Program-made: the position numbers and the translations under genes
Shown: piece after piece, positions 57,897 to 64,000 of the stretch
Layout of the letters: every line of letters begins with the position of its first letter
Numbering within the stretch: the stretch's first letter is position 1
Source: Chitinophagaceae bacterium
Lineage (GTDB): Bacteria > Bacteroidota > Bacteroidia > Chitinophagales > Chitinophagaceae
Direction of reading: 5' to 3'
NCBI GenBank assembly: GCA_025934485.1
Contig: JAICXX010000014.1
Location: 1 to 64,000, forward strand
DNA: 64,000 bases
The notes under the pieces: generated by a model
What the model was told of the DNA's origin: nothing
Databases searched by the model: none
Seen by the model: the letters and a program-made list of their open reading frames with translations, nothing else

Positions 57897-59229
57897 TAAG
57901 ATTGCCTTTAATGAAAATTATCCCGACATCACGGGGTCGGAACAACTGTATGAGCGGGCCAGGCCCATTATGACGCCGGTAACGCAAACATTGGCCAAGG
58001 GGCCTGGTCAGTACATCGACGGCATAGCCCCGAAGTATCTGAAGAGAGGAAGCGGCGCTCACGTATGGGATGTCGACGGTAACGAATTTATCGATTACAA
58101 TATGGGGATCGGTCCCTTGTCGCTCGGCTATGCCTATAAGCGGGTCGACGACGCGATCATCGCGCAATTGAAAGACGGCATCACGTTCTCTATGATGCAT
58201 GAGCTGGAGGTTACGCTGGCCGAGCTGATCCATAAAATCATCCCGAATGCCGAGAGTATCCGCATCAGCAAAACGGGTGCGGATGTGACGAGTGCCGCGG
58301 TGCGGGTGGCAAGGGCTTTTACCGGCCGGAACAAGGTGCTGTGTTGCGGGTATCATGGTTGGCATGATTGGTACATTGGGATTACCAGCAGGAGTGCTGG
58401 AATTCCTGATGCCGTAAAGGACCTGAGTGCGACGTTCGACTATAACAATCTGGATTCCGTACGCGACGCACTCGATGAGGACGTTGCGTGTGTGATCCTG
58501 GAACCTTTTGTGTTCGAGGCGCCGAAAAATAACTTCCTGCAGGAGTTGAAGGCATTGTGTGCCGCCAATGGTACGCTCCTCATCTTCGACGAGATGTGGA
58601 CTGGTTTCCGGATCGCCGTCGGCGGGGCGCAGGAATATTTCGGGGTAACGCCCGACCTGGCTTGTTACTCGAAGGCCTTTGCCAACGGGATGCCGATCTC
58701 GCTGCTTACCGGTCGGCGGGATGTGATGCAGCTGTTCCAGGACGAGGTCTTTTTCTTCACGACGTTTGGAGGAGAGGCGTTGTCGCTGGCCGCGGCTGTG
58801 GCGACCATCCATGAAATGATCGAAAAGAATGTCCCGGCCTATCTCGAGGCGAAGGGCAAGCTGTTGAAGGATGGCTATAATGCGATAGCTGCAGACCTGG
58901 GCATCGCCGGTTATACCCGTTGCACGGGATACGACTGCCGTTCGCTGGTAAGCTTCGATGCCAGTGCGGGAAATCCTTTGGAGGTGAAGTCATTCGTACA
59001 GCAGGAATTGATGAAGCGGGGTGTTCTTTGGGCCGGCTTTCATAATATGAGCTTTAGTCATAGCGCCGACGATGTAGACTATACGCTTAACGCGTACAGA
59101 GAAGTATTAGGCCTGTTGAAGGAAGCTGTAATTGCCGGGGATCTGGCATCGCGGTTGAAGGGTAAGCCGGTGGAAGCGGTCTTTAGAAAGATCAATAATT
59201 TCAATATGAAGCCTGCGAGGGCTAAATAA
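57889..59229 (+). CDS. class III PLP aminotransferase (glutamate-1-semialdehyde aminomutase-like)
   Basis: This 446-residue protein has VWDVDGNEFIDYNMGIGPLS, SKTGADVTSAAVRVARAFTG, GYHGWHDWYIG, LLIFDEMWTGFRIA and the PLP lysine in CYSKAFANGMPISLL. It resembles GSA aminotransferases but sits in a sugar operon, so it probably aminates a keto- or aldehyde group of a sugar. The start lies inside the transketolase C gene by eight bases. It is not likely the housekeeping HemL, since the neighbours are all sugar genes. The SDR follows after seven bases. Confidence 0.9.
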   Translation: MPNKIAFNENYPDITGSEQLYERARPIMTPVTQTLAKGPGQYIDGIAPKYLKRGSGAHVWDVDGNEFIDYNMGIGPLSLGYAYKRVDDAIIAQLKDGITFSMMHELEVTLAELIHKIIPNAESIRISKTGADVTSAAVRVARAFTGRNKVLCCGYHGWHDWYIGITSRSAGIPDAVKDLSATFDYNNLDSVRDALDEDVACVILEPFVFEAPKNNFLQELKALCAANGTLLIFDEMWTGFRIAVGGAQEYFGVTPDLACYSKAFANGMPISLLTGRRDVMQLFQDEVFFFTTFGGEALSLAAAVATIHEMIEKNVPAYLEAKGKLLKDGYNAIAADLGIAGYTRCTGYDCRSLVSFDASAGNPLEVKSFVQQELMKRGVLWAGFHNMSFSHSADDVDYTLNAYREVLGLLKEAVIAGDLASRLKGKPVEAVFRKINNFNMKPARAK

Positions 59230-59236
59230 TTAGCGG

Positions 59237-60040
59237 ATGGAGCTATTCTCACTCAAAGATAAAGTGACGGTCGTCACGGGGGCCTGCGGGTTATTGGGGA
59301 CGCAGCATTGCGAGGCGCTAGCCGCGGCCGGTGCGAATGTCGTCGTGGCCGATCTTGACGAAAGGGCTTGTGAGTCCGTTGCGGGGCAGCTCCCCGGAAG
59401 ACCGCTAGCCGTAAGAATGGATGTGACGAGCACGGATTCATTACAGGCGGCGCGCGAGCGGATCCTGGAGGTCTATGGACGGATCGATGTATTGATCAAC
59501 AATGCGGCGATCAACGACATGTTCGAGAACCCGGCTTTAGCGGGGCATCAGTCGATGTTTGAGCATTATCCGTTAGACGTTTGGGATCGTTCGTGGAAGG
59601 TCAATGTCAGCGGGGTCTTTCTGTGTTCTCAGGTTTTAGGTGGAGTAATGGCCGAACGGGGCTCGGGCATCATCATCAACATTGCTTCAACCTATGGGAT
59701 CGTTGCACCCGACCAGACCGTTTACCGGAACGAGGAGGGGGAGCAGACCTTTTACAAATCTCCGGCCTATCCTGTGACCAAATCGGCGGTGCTGGGGTTC
59801 ACGAAGTTCCTGGCCGCCTATTGGGGGCATAAGGGGGTGCGGGTCAATGCACTTTCGCCTGGTGGAGTGGAGAACCGGCAGGATGCCTTTTTTCAAACCA
59901 ATTATTCGAAGAAGACCTTGCTGGGGCGTATGGCGGCCCCGGCGGATTACAAAGGTGCCATCGTTTTTCTTGCCAGTGACGCCTCGGCTTATATGACGGG
60001 GGCCAACTTGGTGGTTGATGGAGGGTGGACAGCCATTTAA
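59237..60040 (+). CDS. SDR family oxidoreductase of the surface-sugar operon
   Basis: This 267-residue SDR has VTGACGLLGTQHCEAL (cofactor loop with an unusual Cys in TGACGLLG), DLDERACES, NNAAIND, IASTYG, YPVTKSAVL in place of the usual YxxxK context, and the end GANLVVDGGWTAI. The insertion TVYRNEEGEQTFYKSPAYPV before the Lys is common in polysaccharide-cluster SDRs. It would oxidise or reduce a hydroxyl or keto group on the sugar intermediate. It lies seven bases after the aminotransferase gene. Confidence 0.9.
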   Translation: MELFSLKDKVTVVTGACGLLGTQHCEALAAAGANVVVADLDERACESVAGQLPGRPLAVRMDVTSTDSLQAARERILEVYGRIDVLINNAAINDMFENPALAGHQSMFEHYPLDVWDRSWKVNVSGVFLCSQVLGGVMAERGSGIIINIASTYGIVAPDQTVYRNEEGEQTFYKSPAYPVTKSAVLGFTKFLAAYWGHKGVRVNALSPGGVENRQDAFFQTNYSKKTLLGRMAAPADYKGAIVFLASDASAYMTGANLVVDGGWTAI

Positions 60041-60071
60041 GCCGGCAGGCATATGCATGCGACGCAAGACT

Positions 60072-60575
60072 ATGATTGAACAACAAAATAAACTAAAAGC
60101 GGAAAAGATCAAGCTGCTGTTGACGGATGTAGACGGCGTGCTCACCGACAACGGGGTGTATTATGGTGAGAGCGGGGAGGTGCTCAAGCGGTTCTCCATC
60201 CGGGACGGGATGGGGGTGGAACGGTTGCGGAAGCTGTGTGGTATCGATACGGGCATCGTGACGGGTGAGGTTTCGCCTTCCGTGGCGCGGCGGGCGGAGA
60301 AGCTTCAGATTACGCAGCTGCATCTGGGTGTCAAGGACAAACTGGGGCGGTTGGAGGAGATCCTCCGGGCAGGCGGGTGGAGCTGGGAAGAGGTGGCGTT
60401 CATCGGCGACGATGTCAACGACCTGGAGGTGTTGCAACGAGTAGGGCTAACCGCGTGTCCGGGGAATGCGATGACGGCGGTAAGGGAGATCGTCCATTAT
60501 CAATGTGCCGCACATGGGGGAGACGGGGCGTTTAGGGAATTCGCGGAGTGGATCATATCATTAAGAAATTTTTAA
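60072..60575 (+). CDS. KdsC-like HAD phosphatase
   Basis: This 167-residue protein is read from ATG 60072 (60057 is an alternative). It has the HAD nucleophile LLLTDVDGVLTDNGVYY, the Thr motif IVTGE, a Lys in LHLGVKDKLG, and FIGDDVNDLEVL. KdsC-type enzymes remove phosphate from 3-deoxy-manno-octulosonate 8-phosphate or sialic acid 9-phosphate. In this operon it most likely dephosphorylates the product of the NeuB-like synthase, before CMP activation. It starts 31 bases after the SDR stop. Confidence 0.9.
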   Translation: MIEQQNKLKAEKIKLLLTDVDGVLTDNGVYYGESGEVLKRFSIRDGMGVERLRKLCGIDTGIVTGEVSPSVARRAEKLQITQLHLGVKDKLGRLEEILRAGGWSWEEVAFIGDDVNDLEVLQRVGLTACPGNAMTAVREIVHYQCAAHGGDGAFREFAEWIISLRNF

Positions 60576-60610
60576 GGTCTTAAAACGAGTTATCCATAAA
60601 ACTTTAATTT

Positions 60611-61507
60611 ATGAACACCACACTGGGTAAATCCTTCACCGTAAGCGCGAAGCGGAGCATTGGGGCGGGGCAGCCTGTTTACATCATTGCCGAGATCGGG
60701 ATCAACCACAATGGGTCGCTGGACATTGCCAAAAAGCTGATCGATGAAGCGGTCGCTGCGGGTTGCGATGCCGTCAAATTTCAGAAGCGTACGCCCGAGC
60801 TTTGTACGCCCAAGGACCAATGGCATCTGGAGCGGGACACGCCCTGGGGCCGGATGACCTATATCAATTACCGGAAGATCATCGAGCTGGGGTACGACGA
60901 GTATGCGGCGATCGATGCGTATTGCACAGAAAAGGGCATCGACTGGTTCGTTTCCTGCTGGGACGAGGAGTCGGTAGATTTTATGGAGCAGTTCGATCCG
61001 GGCGTGTATAAGTTCGCATCTGCTTCGCTTACCGACCATGGGCTCATCGGGAAGGTGAAGAGCACGGGTAAACCTTATATCCTCTCTACGGGCATGTCCA
61101 CTATCGATGAGATCAGGGCTGCCGTGGATACTTTTGGTACCGACAATCTGCTGATCGCACATTCGACGTCCGCCTATCCCTGTCCACCGCAGGAGCTGAA
61201 TCTAAAGATGATCGACACGCTGGCCGGGCTGTATCCGGGGGTACCCATAGGTTACTCGGGACACGAGACGGGGCTGGCTACGACGGTGGCCGCGGTAGCC
61301 ATGGGCGCCAGTTTTGTGGAAAGGCATTTTACGCTGGACCGGGCTATGTGGGGCTCCGACCATGCCGCTTCCGTAGAGCCGCAAGGCATGCAGAAGCTGG
61401 TAAGAGACATCAGAGATGTAGAGCAATCGATGGGAGATGGCATAAAGCAGGTATATGAAAGTGAGTTGGGCGCGAGGAAGCGGCTGAGAAGGGTGCAAGC
61501 CTTATAA
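60611..61507 (+). CDS. NeuB-family ulosonic acid synthase without C-terminal SAF domain
   Basis: This 298-residue TIM-barrel enzyme has YIIAEIGINHNGSLDIAKKL, DAVKFQKRTPELCTP, ILSTGMSTIDEIRA, SAYPCPPQELNLKMID, YSGHETGLATTVAAVAMGAS and ERHFTLDRAMWGSDHAASVE. These residues bind PEP and metal in sialic, legionaminic and pseudaminic acid synthases. The usual ~345-residue protein carries a C-terminal antifreeze-like SAF domain; here the protein ends at about residue 298. The missing domain normally contacts the acetamido group of the sugar, so the acceptor may differ. It is 35 bases after the phosphatase gene. Confidence 0.92.
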   Translation: MNTTLGKSFTVSAKRSIGAGQPVYIIAEIGINHNGSLDIAKKLIDEAVAAGCDAVKFQKRTPELCTPKDQWHLERDTPWGRMTYINYRKIIELGYDEYAAIDAYCTEKGIDWFVSCWDEESVDFMEQFDPGVYKFASASLTDHGLIGKVKSTGKPYILSTGMSTIDEIRAAVDTFGTDNLLIAHSTSAYPCPPQELNLKMIDTLAGLYPGVPIGYSGHETGLATTVAAVAMGASFVERHFTLDRAMWGSDHAASVEPQGMQKLVRDIRDVEQSMGDGIKQVYESELGARKRLRRVQAL

Positions 61508-61512
61508 TTTGT

Positions 61513-62484
61513 ATGGGAACGATCGTTTATTATACTACCGGTCTGCTGGTATTGAGCGTATTCATCTTTATCTGGCTGGAGCGGAAGTATCCGTATACCA
61601 AGGGCATGCCGGTCTTCAGGGATGGGTTCTGGGTGGACCTGATCTGGTATACGTTCATCCAGAGCTATTTCCTGAAGATCTTCATCTTCGATTATCTGAT
61701 CGAGCCGATGCGGCGGAGCTGGCATCTGGAATCGATGCACTGGCTGGATCATTGGCCGGTGGCGTTGCAGGTATTGCTGTTCCTGGTGATCCATGATTTC
61801 TATATCTACTGGTTCCACCGGGCGCAGCATCACAGCAAGCTGTTGTGGCGGACGCATGAGGCGCATCATTCGAACAAGGAGGTGGACTGGCTGGCTGGGG
61901 CGCGTTCGCATATCGTGGAGATCATTGTCAACCAGACCATCGAATTTGCGCCGATCGTACTATTGCTGGGGCCGAACTCGCCGGTGGTGGCAATCAAGGC
62001 GTTGATAGACGCGGTGTGGGGCATGTATATCCATTCCAATATCGATGTCCGCAGCGGTAAGCTGCAATATGTGATAAACGGGCCGGAGATGCATCAGTGG
62101 CATCATGCCGATGATAAAAGTGTTTTTTATTCCAATTATTCCACCAAATTTGCGGTCTGGGACTGGCTTTTCGGCACGGCTTATCTGCCCGGGCGGAAGA
62201 AGCCCCGGGTTTTCGGGTTGCCGTATGCCTATCCCAGGGATTATTTTGGGCAACATTGGTTTTCGGTGAAGCGGTTCGATGAGGAGGAGCTTGTGGCGAA
62301 ATATCCGCTGTTCAGGACCTATCATCTGTCGAGATTGCGGCTGGCGAAATGGATATTCGGGGGGATCGGCTGGGCGCGCAAGCTCGGGCTGGCGGGAAGC
62401 CCTGGCGACAAGCCGGCGAATGGTGGCCGCATGGGCCAGCGGGTGGTAGAGTCCGTTGCTGAGGGCACGGAATCTGCTATATAA
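61513..62484 (+). CDS. sterol desaturase / fatty acid hydroxylase family membrane protein
   Basis: This 323-residue protein has several membrane helices and the three His clusters of di-iron membrane hydroxylases: HDFYIYWFHRAQHH, HEAHHSNKEVDW and EMHQWHHADD. Members hydroxylate or desaturate lipids. Five bases separate it from the NeuB-like gene, so it is in the same transcript. It may modify a lipid carrying the surface sugar or be an unrelated passenger. C-terminal residues after about 290 look disordered. Confidence 0.9.
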   Translation: MGTIVYYTTGLLVLSVFIFIWLERKYPYTKGMPVFRDGFWVDLIWYTFIQSYFLKIFIFDYLIEPMRRSWHLESMHWLDHWPVALQVLLFLVIHDFYIYWFHRAQHHSKLLWRTHEAHHSNKEVDWLAGARSHIVEIIVNQTIEFAPIVLLLGPNSPVVAIKALIDAVWGMYIHSNIDVRSGKLQYVINGPEMHQWHHADDKSVFYSNYSTKFAVWDWLFGTAYLPGRKKPRVFGLPYAYPRDYFGQHWFSVKRFDEEELVAKYPLFRTYHLSRLRLAKWIFGGIGWARKLGLAGSPGDKPANGGRMGQRVVESVAEGTESAI

Positions 62485-62502
62485 GTATTGTAAAATAAAA
62501 TT

Positions 62503-62868
62503 ATGTCCTGGTTATACCTTTTTGCGGCTGCGATCTTCGAAATGGCATGGACGTTCTCTCTACGGTTCATGTCGGTAAAGAAACTAAAAGCCCTGCACTG
62601 GCGGGGTTTTTTTAGTGTATCGGCTAATTGGCTGATCATCTGGCCGTTTCTGGGGTATGTGGTCTTTGGTCTGGGGAATGTGTATTGTATCTCGATAGCC
62701 ATGAAAACGATACCGGCGTCTACGGCCCTGGCGGTCTGGATGGGCACGGCGCTCATAGGCGTCAAGCTGGTAGAGATCCTTTTTCTCAAGATGCCGTATG
62801 ACGGCTGGCAATTCCTTTTTATCGCTTTCATCCTGGTGGGTATCGTGGGTCTGAAGCGCATGCCTTAG
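62503..62868 (+). CDS. SMR-family small multidrug transporter-like protein
   Basis: This 121-residue protein has four membrane helices. The first helix carries the conserved Glu (LFAAAIFEMAWTFSLRFM, Glu13), and the third has STALAVWMGTALIGVKLVEI. Such proteins export cations by dual-topology dimers; some homologues (guanidinium exporters) are specific. Only a single SMR gene is seen, so a homodimer is expected. It follows the hydroxylase gene by 18 bases and overlaps the convergent BamA-like stop. An internal hairpin with T-tract lies at 62586-62613. Confidence 0.9.
   Translation: MSWLYLFAAAIFEMAWTFSLRFMSVKKLKALHWRGFFSVSANWLIIWPFLGYVVFGLGNVYCISIAMKTIPASTALAVWMGTALIGVKLVEILFLKMPYDGWQFLFIAFILVGIVGLKRMP
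62586..62613 (+). terminator. terminator-like hairpin inside the SMR gene
   Basis: AAAAGCCCTGC-ACTG-GCGGGGTTTTT forms an 11-pair stem (two wobble pairs) ending in a T-run, within codons about 28-37 of the SMR gene. It may be coincidence of coding sequence, or a premature terminator/attenuator. Confidence 0.3.
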
Positions 62869-63980
62869 AAGGCCTCTCGTAGCTGGACCGTAAAGGCGTT
62901 GGAGTGTTTGGCGACGCCGTAGTCGATGCGCAGGTTGAGCTTTTCCTCTTTGCTCAGCGCGAAACGGAGCCCGCCGCCGCCGCTGTAATGAAAGCCGTTC
63001 AATTCGAAACGGCCGGGGGTCGAGGCGACCTCGCCGGTGGCCGTGAAGAGTACCATGCCGATGCGCCAGAAGAGAAAGCGCCGGTATTCCGCCTGATAGG
63101 CCATGAGACATCTATCCGTGTATCTTCCTCCATAATAACCACGCATCATATCTGTCCCGCCCAATTCTTCCAGTTTCCTGAAGGGCGTATTGCCGAAAGT
63201 AAGACCCGAGAGTCCCTGTAGCGCCAATACCGATTTAGCCGACAATCTAAAGAACTTCCGGAGATCGATGGACAGGAGGCTGAATTTAAAATCGCTGCCC
63301 AGGAAAGGGCGGAAATAGGCATATTCTATCTCGGCGAAGCCGCCCTTATCGGGACTATAGGCGTTATTGCGGGTATCCCAGGAAAGGATGGGGCCGATAC
63401 CCGAGGTATTCCCGCCATGGCGGCCGGCGATATTCTCCTGGTCGAACACCTCGCCGGGGGTATATTCCACGGGTCTTGTAATCTGGTATTCATAGGACAC
63501 GCCGACGTATATATTGCCATGAATGCGTTTCAGGTACTGGGGTTGGACGAAGAACTGTTTTTGGCTGAAGCCTTCTTTGGCGGTATAGGCGGTGTGGTTG
63601 CCGAGCCCCCAGAAATCATCGGGATAATAACTATAGGAGGCCTGGAAACGGATGATGTTGTCTTCGTGGGGGAAGAAAACCGTGGAGGTCAGCGCGAGGA
63701 TCAGCTGGGAGCGGAGGGTGTAGAGGCCCAGCATATTCACGTCCGAGGTCCGGACGGTCGTGTCGTGTCCAGGGCGGAAGAAACGGGCGGCGATACCGCC
63801 AAAGCCCCATTTGGTCTCCAGGGACCGTACGACGAAGGGGAAGGCGAGGAGGTTCTTGGCATTATAGGGGACGAGGTCTTTTTTGCTGGGGATAGTGTCG
63901 ATGGGAAGGCTTTTTTGCTGCCAGGCCGATGCGGGTACGGTAAAACAGCATAGAATCAAGAAAAAAATGCTCCCTCTCAT
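62865..63980 (-). CDS. BamA/TamA-like (D15) outer membrane beta-barrel protein
   Basis: This 371-residue protein has a signal peptide (RGSIFFLILCCFTVPASAW) and then a 12- to 16-strand barrel. Typical late D15 elements are SGIGPILSWDTRNNAYSPDK, KLEELGGTDMMRGYYGGRYT and FHYSGGGGLRFALSKEEKLN, ending with LRIDYGVAKHSNAFTVQLRE. No POTRA domains are seen because the protein is short, so it is not the BamA assembly factor itself. It may be a surface antigen-like porin or lipid-handling barrel. It is convergent with the SMR gene with overlapping stops. Confidence 0.88.
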   Translation of the reverse strand: MRGSIFFLILCCFTVPASAWQQKSLPIDTIPSKKDLVPYNAKNLLAFPFVVRSLETKWGFGGIAARFFRPGHDTTVRTSDVNMLGLYTLRSQLILALTSTVFFPHEDNIIRFQASYSYYPDDFWGLGNHTAYTAKEGFSQKQFFVQPQYLKRIHGNIYVGVSYEYQITRPVEYTPGEVFDQENIAGRHGGNTSGIGPILSWDTRNNAYSPDKGGFAEIEYAYFRPFLGSDFKFSLLSIDLRKFFRLSAKSVLALQGLSGLTFGNTPFRKLEELGGTDMMRGYYGGRYTDRCLMAYQAEYRRFLFWRIGMVLFTATGEVASTPGRFELNGFHYSGGGGLRFALSKEEKLNLRIDYGVAKHSNAFTVQLREAF

Positions 63981-64000
63981 GGTGTTTGGTGTCTTCTGCT

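Noticed and set aside
57853-58812. 319-residue minus-strand ORF
   Set aside because: It is antisense to the aminotransferase gene, which shows the PLP lysine motif.
57889-59229. Annotation as housekeeping HemL (glutamate-1-semialdehyde aminomutase)
   Set aside because: The similarity is real but every neighbour is a sugar-biosynthesis gene and no haem gene is near, so a sugar aminotransferase role is more likely.
62865-63980. Annotation as BamA, the outer-membrane assembly factor
   Set aside because: The protein is only 371 residues and has no POTRA domains, so it cannot be BamA itself.
1-64000. tRNA, rRNA or riboswitch genes
   Set aside because: The non-coding gaps are all shorter than about 225 bases and I saw no cloverleaf, T-loop GTTCRANNC in context, or known riboswitch core.

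Overview
The window reads as a chromosomal segment of a Bacteroidota bacterium, most likely of the Chitinophagaceae. The reasons are a SusC/SusD pair inside a polysaccharide utilisation locus, a probable type IX secretion C-terminal signal, and the Bacteroidota-type -7 box TAnnTTTG a few bases before many start codons. Shine-Dalgarno sequences are mostly lacking. Base composition is moderately GC-rich. I found no rRNA, tRNA, CRISPR array, insertion sequence or prophage, and no gene-free stretch longer than about 220 bases.

Layout. 1-4804: housekeeping genes (mutS partial, a SpoU methyltransferase, a UbiA prenyltransferase, ruvX, def) with a small PIN-domain toxin-antitoxin pair inserted. 4857-5676: an AT-rich two-gene module, possibly an ADP-ribosyltransferase-fold toxin and its partner. 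5702-8171: a minus-strand set of a cytosolic BNR-repeat propeller, a MoaD/ThiS-like protein ending in Gly-Gly, and an RluA-family pseudouridine synthase, divergent from lipB. 8908-13878: a secreted protein, a PLP-dependent deaminase, a sugar nucleotidyltransferase, an ECF sigma factor followed by a membrane-anchored trypsin-like protease, and a heptad-repeat lipoprotein. 14040-19707: an MFS exporter with its GntR/FadR regulator, a receiver-like protein without the phospho-acceptor Asp, and a GAPDH/Epd-like dehydrogenase, SDR and DUF5009 operon. 19704-26418: a GH3 enzyme, a beta-helix surface protein and an M1 peptidase.

26555-50161 is a glucuronoxylan utilisation locus. A LacI regulator and an SDR face SusC, SusD, GH115 alpha-glucuronidase, an acetylesterase, a GH35-like enzyme, a CE15-GH10 fusion and an apparently dead esterase paralogue. 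A lipoprotein serpin, a GH3 beta-xylosidase candidate, uxuA and an aminopeptidase P follow. Near-identical LacI-type operators lie before SusC and the GH3 gene, with a third variant at the lacI start, so one repressor probably controls both blocks. The enzymes fit cleavage of acetylated, lignin-esterified glucuronoxylan to xylose and glucuronate, with glucuronate continuing through UxuA.

50158-63980: an outer-membrane beta-barrel protein, a MobA-like nucleotidyltransferase and an SGNH hydrolase, then a tightly coupled surface-sugar operon (GT-B-like transferase, SpsF-like cytidylyltransferase, split transketolase, class III aminotransferase, SDR, KdsC-like phosphatase, a NeuB-like synthase without SAF domain, a fatty-acid hydroxylase-family protein, an SMR transporter). 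A BamA-like outer membrane protein ends the window. This operon is the best candidate for an undescribed pathway: it looks like synthesis of a CMP-activated ulosonic acid from a precursor remodelled by a transketolase.
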